43,168 nucleotides of DNA from an uncultured bacterium (lineage in GTDB: Bacteria; Patescibacteriota; Minisyncoccia; UBA6257; GWB1-50-10). The stretch covers positions 64,523 through 107,690 of the forward strand of contig CAIKKG010000024.1 of the NCBI GenBank assembly GCA_903827975.1. Direction: 5' to 3'. Shown piece by piece: positions 17,167-25,929 of the stretch. The position numbers and the translations under genes were made by a program. Numbering within the stretch: the stretch's first letter is position 1; each line of letters starts with the position of its first letter. The notes below the pieces were generated by a model that saw nothing but the letters and a program-made list of their open reading frames with translations, was not told the origin of the DNA and searched no databases.

Positions 17167-17745
17167 ATGCTACACACAATTAGTGGTAGGATTGTTTCTA
17201 AAAATACGGATTCTATTATCATTGAGGTTGGTGGACTGGGTTTATTTGCATACACAAATACACAAACATTATCATCTTTACCAGATGAGGGTGGTGAGGC
17301 GAAGATTTTTTGTCACCTTTTCGTGAGAGAGGAGAAGTTCGAACTTTATGGCTTCCACAATGAAGAGGAGTTAAGATTTTTTGAAATACTGAACTCTGTT
17401 GCGGGAGTAGGTCCAAAAACCGCTCTTGGTGTTTTAAACATGGACCGCGTTCCAAATATTATGGCGGCAATTTTAGAAAAAAGGGTTGATGTTCTAACGC
17501 GAGCATCTGGAATAGGTAAAAAGACTGCCGAACGAATTATTTTAGAATTACAGAGTAAGATAAAACTCCCAACAAACCACGCATCTTCAAAAGAGATGGA
17601 TCTGAATAATGATGTTGAAGATATTCTTGTTGGTCTCGGATATACACGAGGTGATGTTCGGGCAGTATTACAGACTATTGTAGAGAAAGAGACAATTGAG
17701 GAGCGCCTCCGCCACGCGCTAAGAGAATTAGGATCAACCAAATAA
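17167..17745 (+). CDS. ruvA: Holliday junction DNA helicase RuvA
   Basis: MLHTISGRIVSKNTDSIIIEVGGLG, GVGPKTALGVL, GIGKKTAERIILEL. Confidence 0.95.
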   Translation: MLHTISGRIVSKNTDSIIIEVGGLGLFAYTNTQTLSSLPDEGGEAKIFCHLFVREEKFELYGFHNEEELRFFEILNSVAGVGPKTALGVLNMDRVPNIMAAILEKRVDVLTRASGIGKKTAERIILELQSKIKLPTNHASSKEMDLNNDVEDILVGLGYTRGDVRAVLQTIVEKETIEERLRHALRELGSTK

Positions 17746-17765
17746 AAAGCTGAAAATTAGAATAA

Positions 17766-19031
17766 ATGAAATATATCTCATCTATATACCACTTAGCATT
17801 CGCATTTATAGGAAATATTATATATGGATTTCCTAGCCACAAAATTTATGTTGTTGGGGTTACTGGAACAAAGGGTAAATCCACGACAGTTGAAATAATG
17901 AGTTCAATATTTGAAGGGGCTGGAAAGAAGACATCAGTAATGTCTTCTGTCACAAGGAAAATTGGAGATAAGGTTGAGCGAAATATGACTGGCAACACTA
18001 TGCCTGGTCGTTTCGCAATACAGAAGTTTTTACGAGACGCTGTAAAAGCGGGGTGTGAGTATGCATTTATTGAGGTTACTTCTCAGGGTGTGATTCAACA
18101 TAGACATGAGTTTATTGATTGGGATTCAGCTGTTTTTTTGAATCTTGCGCCTGAGCACATTGAGTCGCACGGCTCATTTGAGAAGTATAGAGATGCAAAA
18201 GTTTCATTTTTTAAATATGTTGCTCGCTCACCAAAAAAGAAAAGAACATTTTTTGTAAACGAGAAAGACGAATCTTCTCCATATTTTGAGGATGCGGTAA
18301 GGCATAATTTTGCGAACACAATAATAAGGTTCAGTGGTGAGCGATTTTTAAGAGATGAGCTTGCTGAGCGACACGATTTAAGGGATGAAAAAAATAGAAG
18401 AATGTTTGGTGACTGGTTACTTGCAGAGTTTAATCTTGAAAATGCCGCGGCCGCATATGCACTTGCAACAGAGCGCGGGATATCTTGGGAGGTAATTGAG
18501 AAGGCCTTAATAAACTTTAAAGGGGTTCCAGGTAGGTTGGAGCTAGTTCAGAAGAAGCCATTTGTTGTTGTAATTGATTACGCACATACACCAGACTCCT
18601 TAAATAAGTTATACGTAACTTTAAAAAGAGATTATCTTGAGCCAGGTGGTAGGATGATTTGTGTCTTGGGTTCTGCTGGTGGTGGTAGAGACAAGTGGAA
18701 GCGACCTGAGATGGGTAAGATTGCGGCTGAATTTGCGTCATTTATTATTCTTACGAATGAAGACCCATATGAGGAGGAGCCCGAGGATATTATGAACGAT
18801 GTAAGGATTGGGGTTATAGAGAATCATTTTTCGCCAGCTAAATTATTTGAGATTGTTGATAGACGGGAAGCTATTCGTAAGGCCCTTTCACTAGCCGAGA
18901 GTAATGACGTGGTTGTAATGACCGGCAAGGGGAGTGAGACGTCTATTAATGGTAAAGGTGGTAGCAAGATTCCATGGGGTGAGAGGTCTGTGTGCGATGA
19001 ATTACTCTTTGAGCTTGGTGCTGGAAAATAA
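17766..19031 (+). CDS. Mur ligase family protein (MurE-like)
   Basis: VTGTKGKSTTVEIM P-loop, FIEVTSQG, DYAHTPDSL, CVLGSAGGGRDKWKRPEMG; DNPR-like position reads TNEDP. Confidence 0.88.
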   Translation: MKYISSIYHLAFAFIGNIIYGFPSHKIYVVGVTGTKGKSTTVEIMSSIFEGAGKKTSVMSSVTRKIGDKVERNMTGNTMPGRFAIQKFLRDAVKAGCEYAFIEVTSQGVIQHRHEFIDWDSAVFLNLAPEHIESHGSFEKYRDAKVSFFKYVARSPKKKRTFFVNEKDESSPYFEDAVRHNFANTIIRFSGERFLRDELAERHDLRDEKNRRMFGDWLLAEFNLENAAAAYALATERGISWEVIEKALINFKGVPGRLELVQKKPFVVVIDYAHTPDSLNKLYVTLKRDYLEPGGRMICVLGSAGGGRDKWKRPEMGKIAAEFASFIILTNEDPYEEEPEDIMNDVRIGVIENHFSPAKLFEIVDRREAIRKALSLAESNDVVVMTGKGSETSINGKGGSKIPWGERSVCDELLFELGAGK

Positions 19032-19101
19032 CAAAAAAATAAAACCTGGGGCAAATGCCCCATTTTTTATTTTTAGGTAAAACAAAGTATAATACCAATA
19101 T

Positions 19102-20457
19102 ATGAAGCTTTCATTTTTTGGTGGCGCAAAAGAGGTTACTGGATCGAATTACCTTTTAGAATCAGAAGGGACAAAAATTCTTATAGATTGTGGTCTTTTT
19201 CAAGGCTCAAACTATTGTGATGATTGTAACCACGAACAATTTCAGTTTAATCCAAAGGAGATTGATGCTCTACTTATAACGCACGCACACATAGACCACA
19301 TCGGAAGAGTCCCCAAATTATTCAAAGATGGATTCAGAGGGAAGATATTTTCAACCGAACCATCAAAGGATTTTGCGGAGCCACTTCTTTTAGATGCAGA
19401 GCACATGATGCGCGAGGAGAGCGCAAGAAGAGGAACGGAGGTTATTTATAACATCGATGATATTGATGGAGTTTTAAAACTTTGGGATGGTGTTAAATAT
19501 CACGAGAAAATGAACATCGGTCCTTTTGAGATTGAGTTTTATGATGCCGGGCACGTTCTCGGCTCATCGTCTATTTTAATAAAAGCGGAAGGTAAAAAAA
19601 TCCTTTTTTCTGGAGATCTTGGGAATGTGCCATCACTCCTTATAAAAGACACAGAATATTTTTCCGATGTCGATTATGCACTCATCGAGTCTGCTTACGG
19701 AGACCGAATACATGAAGACGTAGAACGAAGAGCAGATATTTTGGAGGATGCAATCGAAGAAACGGTAAAACAAAATGGAGTTGTAATGATTCCGTCGTTT
19801 GCTCTTGAACGAACACAGGAAATGATTGTTGAGATAAGCGAGCTTATAAAATTAGGAAAAATTCCTGATGTCCCAGTTTTTATTGATAGCCCACTAGCTA
19901 TTAAACTAACCGCAATTTATCAGAAATACGGAAGGAATCCAGACTATTTTAACGATAAATTCCTGGCTCGCGCACATAGCGGACAAGCAACATTCGATCT
20001 TCCAGGAATAACAATGTCCCAAACCCCAGAGCAGTCAAAAGAAATAAATGGTATTCCGGCTCCAAAGGTTATTATCGCAGGCTCCGGAATGTCTCAGGGT
20101 GGGCGAATACTTTATCACGAGATGCGATACCTACCCGACCCAAGAAGTTTGATTCTTTTTGTCGGGTATCAATCAAAAGGCTCTCTTGGTCGCGCGATTT
20201 TAGATGGGGCGCGGAAAGTTCGTATAATGGGCGAGGACGTTGACGTGAATTGCCGCATAGGTTTAATAGGTGGGTATTCAGCACACGCGGATCAAAATCA
20301 ATTACTAAAATGGCTTGAGCCAATGAGAGAAAAAGTTAAGAAAGTTTTTGTTGTTCAAGGTGAGGAAGAGAGCGCTGAGGCTTTAGCACAAAAAGCCAGG
20401 GATTTGCTTGCAATTGATGCTGAGGTACCATCAGTTAATACAACAGTAGTGTTATAA
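19102..20457 (+). CDS. Metallo-beta-lactamase fold hydrolase/RNase, beta-CASP family
   Basis: LITHAHIDHIGRVPKL, GDLGN, FIDSPLA, ASGMSQGGR-like motif IIAGSGMSQGGR, C-terminal GGYSAHADQ. Confidence 0.92.
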   Translation: MKLSFFGGAKEVTGSNYLLESEGTKILIDCGLFQGSNYCDDCNHEQFQFNPKEIDALLITHAHIDHIGRVPKLFKDGFRGKIFSTEPSKDFAEPLLLDAEHMMREESARRGTEVIYNIDDIDGVLKLWDGVKYHEKMNIGPFEIEFYDAGHVLGSSSILIKAEGKKILFSGDLGNVPSLLIKDTEYFSDVDYALIESAYGDRIHEDVERRADILEDAIEETVKQNGVVMIPSFALERTQEMIVEISELIKLGKIPDVPVFIDSPLAIKLTAIYQKYGRNPDYFNDKFLARAHSGQATFDLPGITMSQTPEQSKEINGIPAPKVIIAGSGMSQGGRILYHEMRYLPDPRSLILFVGYQSKGSLGRAILDGARKVRIMGEDVDVNCRIGLIGGYSAHADQNQLLKWLEPMREKVKKVFVVQGEEESAEALAQKARDLLAIDAEVPSVNTTVVL

Positions 20458-20464
20458 TTTATTT

Positions 20465-21085
20465 ATGCTTAAAAAAGTTATTAATTCAGACAAAGAATTT
20501 GCGGCAAACATTCATAAATTAAAATATAAGATTTGTGTTTCGGGTGCTGCTGAGACTGGTCACTGCTCAAAGGACGCATTTGAGAAAGCCGAGGCAATTG
20601 GTAGAGAGGTTGCAGAGCGCGACCTTGTTTTGGTAACTGGAGCGACAACTGGAATTCCGTATTGGGCAGCCAAGGGGGCTAAAATGGCAGGTGGTCTGGT
20701 TATTGGTCTTTCTCCAGCCGCATCAAGAACAGCTCACATCAAGTCATATAAATTACCAACCGACTATCACGACTTAATAATCTATACTGGGTTTGATTAT
20801 TCAGGAAGAAACCTTCTTTTAACAAGGTCTTCAGATGCAATCATAACAATCTGTGGGCGCGTTGGAACTCTAAATGAATTTACAATAGGATTTGAGGATC
20901 ATAAACCAATGGGGGTCCTAGAGGGCACGGGTGGAACGGCTGATTATATACGTGAACTTCTTGAAAAGTCGCACAGAGGAAGCGGGAATGTTTCATTTTC
21001 AAGCGATCCAGCGGAGCTTATTGATAAAGTATTGGCAACAATTAAGGAGGAAGAAGAGAAGAATGGCAAAAGCAGAATTTTATAA
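20465..21085 (+). CDS. SLOG/LOG-like Rossmann-fold nucleotide-binding protein
   Basis: KICVSGAAETGHC, LVTGATTGIPYWAAKGAK, GRVGTLNEFTIG. Confidence 0.75.
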   Translation: MLKKVINSDKEFAANIHKLKYKICVSGAAETGHCSKDAFEKAEAIGREVAERDLVLVTGATTGIPYWAAKGAKMAGGLVIGLSPAASRTAHIKSYKLPTDYHDLIIYTGFDYSGRNLLLTRSSDAIITICGRVGTLNEFTIGFEDHKPMGVLEGTGGTADYIRELLEKSHRGSGNVSFSSDPAELIDKVLATIKEEEEKNGKSRIL

Positions 21086-21087
21086 AA

Positions 21088-21486
21088 ATGAAAAAGAAAA
21101 TAAAAAAAGCGAAGCCAAAAGCGAAGAAAAAAATAGTTGTTAAGCTAAAAACAAAAACTAAACCAAAGCAAAAAACCAAACCTAAAAAGGTTGTAAAAAA
21201 AGTATCAGTAAAAACAAAAGCTGTAAAAAAAATAAGTGTTCCTAAGGCAATAGGTAGGGTGACTCATTTTTTCGGACATATAAAAGTTGCTATTGTTAAG
21301 TTTAAAGTTCCAGTTAAGGTGGGGGCAGAGATACACTTTAAGGGCGCAACAACCGACTTTAAAGAGGTAATAAAATCAATGCAGTTTAACCACGAGAGCA
21401 TAAAGATTGCGAAAAAAGGAAAGGAAATAGGGATTAAAATAAAGAAAAAAGTTAGGGAGGGGGACGAGGTGTTCCAGGTTAAATAG
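21088..21486 (+). CDS. Lys-rich (histone H1-like) tail fused to translation elongation factor-like beta-barrel domain
   Basis: N-terminal (KPKxK) tract, then IGRVTHFFGHIKVAIVKF...GAEIHFKG...KIAKKGKEIGIKIKKKVREGDEVFQ, EF-Tu domain-2-like. Confidence 0.7.
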   Translation: MKKKIKKAKPKAKKKIVVKLKTKTKPKQKTKPKKVVKKVSVKTKAVKKISVPKAIGRVTHFFGHIKVAIVKFKVPVKVGAEIHFKGATTDFKEVIKSMQFNHESIKIAKKGKEIGIKIKKKVREGDEVFQVK

Positions 21487-21498
21487 GTAATAAGGAAG

Positions 21499-21527
21499 CG
21501 AAGCGCTACGGAGCGCTTCGTTTTTTT
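21499..21527 (+). terminator. Intrinsic terminator
   Basis: CGAAGCGCT-ACGG-AGCGCTTCG TTTTTTT. Confidence 0.92.
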
Positions 21528-21555
21528 ATCAATCTTCATTTATAATGAGTGCGGT

Positions 21556-22668
21556 ATGAACCGAAACTTTATATTTGCGTCCAGCCTGCTTGCAAGAACA
21601 ATTATAGGCGCTGGAATATTCTCACTTCCGTTTGTTTTTTATTCTGTTGGGTTTGGTATTGGTATGTTATACCTTTTTGTTTTTGTGCTTGCATATTGCG
21701 CGATGCATATTATGTATGCCGAATCTATAGAAACAGAGCCCGAAGGCCACGACTTTGCACACCTGGCTAGAAAGTATCTCGGTAAAAAACTAGGTACTTT
21801 TGCTGTTTTAATAACACTCATAGAATTACTTATAGTTTTAACCGCTTACATTATTCTTTCACAGTCATTTTTCAGTATTTTATTTGGAATGCCTGGTATA
21901 TATGCGGCAATTCTTTTCTGGCTACTTGGAACTATTTTTATTTTTGTCGATCTTAAATGGATTGAGCGGGTCTCTGTTGGGAGTGTTCTTTTCTTACTTA
22001 TTACTGCTTTTATTATTTTCCAGTACTCACTACCTCATGTATTTACCACACCAACTTCTAAGTCGTTGGATTTATTTGTTTTACTTCTCCCATTCGGGCC
22101 ACTATTTTTTGCACTGAACGGAAGGCCGGGTATATCTAAAACGGTAGCGGTCTGGAGGAGTGCTAAAAAAAGTAACAGTCCATTCTCGTTAAGGAAGGCA
22201 ATTATAGTTGGAACACTACTTCCAAGTCTCGTTTATATAATATTTGTTATTGGTGTTTTAAAACTAAGCCCAATTCCATCACAAGACGCGATTTCTGGAA
22301 TTGCCAACATCCTTCCGTTGTGGATAGTAAAACTGCTTGGGGTTTTTGGATTCTTTGCTATCTGGGCGCCCTACTTCATGATTGGCTCAAATATAAAAGA
22401 TATTCTTGAGAAAGACCTACGCTTTGGACGGTGGATTGCTGCGTGGCTTATCATTCTTATTCCAATCGGTTTATTTTTTTCAGGTGTTACACAGTTTTTG
22501 TCAGTAATTGGTTTTGTTGGTGGTTTATTTCTTGCACTCGAGGGCATTTTCGTTGTAACAATATGGAGGAGGGCCTTCCCCAAAAGTAGGTTCCGCTCAG
22601 TTTCTTATTTTCTTTATTTGCTCTTTATCCTCTCAATTGCATATGAAATTATCTTTATAATTTTCTAA
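21556..22668 (+). CDS. Amino acid permease-like (APC superfamily, aromatic amino acid transporter type) membrane protein
   Basis: Multiple TM helices; N-terminal FASSLLARTIIGAGIFSLPFVF. Confidence 0.8.
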   Translation: MNRNFIFASSLLARTIIGAGIFSLPFVFYSVGFGIGMLYLFVFVLAYCAMHIMYAESIETEPEGHDFAHLARKYLGKKLGTFAVLITLIELLIVLTAYIILSQSFFSILFGMPGIYAAILFWLLGTIFIFVDLKWIERVSVGSVLFLLITAFIIFQYSLPHVFTTPTSKSLDLFVLLLPFGPLFFALNGRPGISKTVAVWRSAKKSNSPFSLRKAIIVGTLLPSLVYIIFVIGVLKLSPIPSQDAISGIANILPLWIVKLLGVFGFFAIWAPYFMIGSNIKDILEKDLRFGRWIAAWLIILIPIGLFFSGVTQFLSVIGFVGGLFLALEGIFVVTIWRRAFPKSRFRSVSYFLYLLFILSIAYEIIFIIF

Positions 22669-23982
22669 ATGCGTAAAATACTAAAAGGGTTAATTCTTAT
22701 ATTTTTTTTCTCTCTACCACTCGGGACAAAGAAATTTATTTCCATTCTTCTCCCGCAGTTTTTTGAGTATTCTCGCGAATTCTCTTCTTTATTTTTATAT
22801 GGCACAGACATACTTGCTGTAGTAATAATTATTCTATCTCTAATTTATTTTAAAAAAATTCACTTTGGCAAGGCAAAAATTATTCAGGTGCTGTCCGTGT
22901 TTTCCTCGCTTTTGATTCTTTCTCTTTTTTTTGTAAGCAATTTTTATTATTCTCTTTTTATTTTTATAGAACTAGCAATCGCAATTCTATCTGCTCTCGC
23001 CATACATAAAGTAATTGCAGATGAAATAGTAGACTTTAGAAGTATTTGCGTCGCGCTTGGTGTTTCTGCATTTTTTGAGGCTGTAATCGCAGTTATACAG
23101 TTTCATTTTCAGAAGAGTCTGGGTCTTTGGTTTTTGGGAGAGCCGGTGGTTGATGTAGCAACTCAGGGTGTGGCTAGAGTCACTATTGCGGGTATAAGTT
23201 ATTTGAGAAGTTTTGGTACTTTGCCACACGCAAACATTCTCGCATCATTTCTTATAGTTGGGTTTATATCTATAGCATATTTATATTTCACAGCTAATAA
23301 AAATATAATGGTTTCGCGGAGCATTTCTATTTTTGGTATTTTAACAATTCTATATGCTCTTGTTCTTACGTTCTCACGATCAGGTTGGATTATAGCCGGT
23401 ATATCAACGCTTGTGTTGTTGATATATGGATTTAGTGTGCGCGAACTTAGAAAAACAACAACAACCTTCTTACTTGTTATTTTGGCCTCGTCTATCTTAA
23501 TCACATATTATCTTTGGTGGGCGATAGCACCACGCTCAAGTTTTGTAAAAGGGGAGGCCTCTGTAGACCACAGGGTTTTTTATAACGAGATTGGTCTTTC
23601 ACTAGTAAAAAAATATCCGCTTGGTGTTGGAGTCGGTAATCAGGTAATTACCGCAGCACAAAACGGTTTATATTTGGAAAAGGGATTGAAGCAGGCCTGG
23701 CTCGCTCAACCAATTCATAATATTTATATTTTAATAATGTCAGAGGTTGGCGTCTTTGGTTTATTCACTTTTTTACTGCTTATTTTTTATTCATATAAAG
23801 CAGTAAGAATACGGCATCCAAAAACTGTATTTGCTGGAATTATGTTTGGGTCACTACTTTTATTCGGCCTTGTTGATCACTTTTCATGGGACCTACATGC
23901 TGGGCGACTGATGTTTTTTGTGATGTTAGGAACAATAATGGGACTTTCTATGGATAATAAGTCATCGTCTTTCAATGGATAG
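22669..23982 (+). CDS. O-antigen ligase (Wzy/WaaL-like) family membrane protein
   Basis: ~10 predicted TM segments; FSRSGWIIA and GVGVGNQ...PIHNIYILIMSEVGVFGL, typical of Wzy_C-type ligases. Confidence 0.8.
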   Translation: MRKILKGLILIFFFSLPLGTKKFISILLPQFFEYSREFSSLFLYGTDILAVVIIILSLIYFKKIHFGKAKIIQVLSVFSSLLILSLFFVSNFYYSLFIFIELAIAILSALAIHKVIADEIVDFRSICVALGVSAFFEAVIAVIQFHFQKSLGLWFLGEPVVDVATQGVARVTIAGISYLRSFGTLPHANILASFLIVGFISIAYLYFTANKNIMVSRSISIFGILTILYALVLTFSRSGWIIAGISTLVLLIYGFSVRELRKTTTTFLLVILASSILITYYLWWAIAPRSSFVKGEASVDHRVFYNEIGLSLVKKYPLGVGVGNQVITAAQNGLYLEKGLKQAWLAQPIHNIYILIMSEVGVFGLFTFLLLIFYSYKAVRIRHPKTVFAGIMFGSLLLFGLVDHFSWDLHAGRLMFFVMLGTIMGLSMDNKSSSFNG

Positions 23983-24030
23983 GATGCTAGCCTCCGAAGC
24001 CAGAAATTGAGGTTCGACTCCTCAAAAAAA
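23967..24030 (+). pseudogene. tRNA-Arg(CCG)-like remnant overlapping the 3' end of the O-antigen-ligase-like ORF
   Basis: D-stem GTCT/GGAT, anticodon arm CTAGC-CTCCGAA-GCCAG (anticodon CCG, one stem mismatch), T-arm TGAGG-TTCGACT-CCTCA; no matching 5' acceptor strand for AAAAAAG. Confidence 0.6.
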
Positions 24031-24046
24031 GATTTAAATATAATAA

Positions 24047-24958
24047 GTGATAAGAATCGAACGGAATAAAAACATAAGTAGCCTCACCACCTTTGGAGTT
24101 GGTGGAGGCGTAGAGTATTTTTGTTTAGTAAAAAACTCAAAAGAATTTTACGAGGCAATTGCTTTGGCAGATAAAAAGTGTCTTAAATGGCGACTATTTT
24201 CTGGTGGTAGTAATCTGGTTCTACCTGATAAAAGAATATCTGGACTAGTTATTCGAATGTATGGTGGGCAAATTAAAAAAGATAAAACAAAACTTATTAT
24301 TGATGCTGGGGTACTACTCTCACGAGTTGTTGCTGCGGCAATAAAGGCTGGATTTCAGGGTATAGAGCAGCTGTCTGGAATTCCTGGGACGGTTGGTGGA
24401 GCGATCGTTGGGAATGCTGGGGCCTACGGGTGTTCAATCTCAGATCTCGTTTCGCGGGTGCTTGTGTGGGATGGGTGCGGTGAGCGATGGATTTCTGTCA
24501 AAGAATGCGGATTTAATTATCGTGAAAGCATATTTAAAAATAATGGGTGGATTGTTCTTCGTGTTGAATTAATTTTTGTAAGCGGTGATAAGAATAAAAT
24601 CAATGAACGTTCTAAGGAAATTATTGCGGAGCGGTTAAAGAAATATCCAAAAGGGCTTATGTGCCCAGGAAGTTATTTTAAAAATATTCTCGTCGCCGAA
24701 CTTTCCGGTGAGGCACTAAAAAAAATTGATAGAACAAAAATTATTGGTGGTAAGGTACCGGTCGGATATTTATTAGAGGTTGTTGGTGCAAGGGGCATGA
24801 GGCGGGGAGACGTGTGTGTGGCTACATATCACGGAAACCTAATTTTAAATAAAAATAATGGAACAACGCATGACGCAAAATCACTCGCGCGAGCGCTTAA
24901 GTCTAAGGTTTTTAAAAAATTTGGAATACTAATTGAAGAGGAGGTAAGATATTGGTAA
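24047..24958 (+). CDS. murB: UDP-N-acetylenolpyruvoylglucosamine reductase (GTG start)
   Basis: NISSLTTFGVGG, GGSNLVLPD, IPGTVGGAIVGNAGAYG, YRESIFK, CPGSYFKN. Confidence 0.95.
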   Translation: MIRIERNKNISSLTTFGVGGGVEYFCLVKNSKEFYEAIALADKKCLKWRLFSGGSNLVLPDKRISGLVIRMYGGQIKKDKTKLIIDAGVLLSRVVAAAIKAGFQGIEQLSGIPGTVGGAIVGNAGAYGCSISDLVSRVLVWDGCGERWISVKECGFNYRESIFKNNGWIVLRVELIFVSGDKNKINERSKEIIAERLKKYPKGLMCPGSYFKNILVAELSGEALKKIDRTKIIGGKVPVGYLLEVVGARGMRRGDVCVATYHGNLILNKNNGTTHDAKSLARALKSKVFKKFGILIEEEVRYW

Positions 24959-25524
24959 TGGATAAGTGTAAGGCATTAAAAAAACTCGAGGAAGAAATTG
25001 AGAATAATAAGGGTCTCCCGCTTTTGGAGGCTAATCTTGTTTTTGGCGAGGGTAATGCGGACTGCAAAATTCTTTTTATAGGTGAGGCACCAGGGAAAAA
25101 AGAGGACGAGTTGAGAAGACCATTTGTGGGGCGCTCTGGTAAGTTGCTCGAAAAAACACTCTGTGGAATCGGTATTAGTCGAGATGATGTGTATATTACA
25201 AACATTATTAAGAGGCGACCTCCGGAAAATAGAGATCCATCCAAGAGCGAGATAACGGCATATACCCCTTATTTAATTCGCCAGATAGATATTATAAAAC
25301 CAACCGTTATTGCAACACTTGGTAGATTTTCAATGAATTATTTTCTGCCAGATGCAACGATTTCTATAGATCAAGGGCACGTGTTTAAAGTGGGTGAGTA
25401 TTTTGTATATCCCATTTATCACCCAGCTGCTGCAATGCGTAATAAGAAAACGATGGCTGAGTTTAAGAATAGCTTTAAAAAACTACAACTAGCTATAAAA
25501 AAGTGCGAGGGTTTAAATAAGTAA
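24952..25524 (+). CDS. Uracil-DNA glycosylase, family 4-like
   Basis: FIGEAPGKKEDELRRPFVGRSGKLLEKTL, DVYITNIIKRRPPENRDP, YHPAAAMR. Confidence 0.9.
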   Translation: MVMDKCKALKKLEEEIENNKGLPLLEANLVFGEGNADCKILFIGEAPGKKEDELRRPFVGRSGKLLEKTLCGIGISRDDVYITNIIKRRPPENRDPSKSEITAYTPYLIRQIDIIKPTVIATLGRFSMNYFLPDATISIDQGHVFKVGEYFVYPIYHPAAAMRNKKTMAEFKNSFKKLQLAIKKCEGLNK

Positions 25525-25578
25525 AATTCTGACTTTTCTACTACTCATAAAACCCTAAAACAGGTATAATTAGATTAT

Positions 25579-25920
25579 ATGGATTTTGCGCTCACGTATG
25601 TGATTTGGCGCTTTTTCTACCGAATCGGCGATTTCTTGCGCCATTGGTATGTCAGAAGCCCACACATGTATATGGAATTTGTTATTGATATTTTGCGTCG
25701 CATGGACAACACGCTTGCTTGGCGCATAACACTGAAATACATATTTAAACCGTTATACGGAGATTATTCCCTAATCGGTCATATTTTGGGTTTTATATTC
25801 AGATTTAGCAGGTTGTTAATTGGTGGCGTAGTATATCTTTTTGTTTTTGCACTTGCTGCACTCGCATATTTGTTGTGGTTACTAATTCCACTATATATTC
25901 TTTACCTAATAATTTATTAA
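25579..25920 (+). CDS. Small hypothetical membrane protein preceding the Clp-like ATPase
   Basis: 113 aa, hydrophobic C-terminal half; TATAAT 8 nt before ATG. Confidence 0.7.
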   Translation: MDFALTYVIWRFFYRIGDFLRHWYVRSPHMYMEFVIDILRRMDNTLAWRITLKYIFKPLYGDYSLIGHILGFIFRFSRLLIGGVVYLFVFALAALAYLLWLLIPLYILYLIIY

Positions 25921-25929
25921 TAGAAAATA

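Noticed and set aside
17346-17741. 131-aa minus ORF opposite ruvA
   Set aside because: Antisense shadow of a clearly coding ruvA frame.
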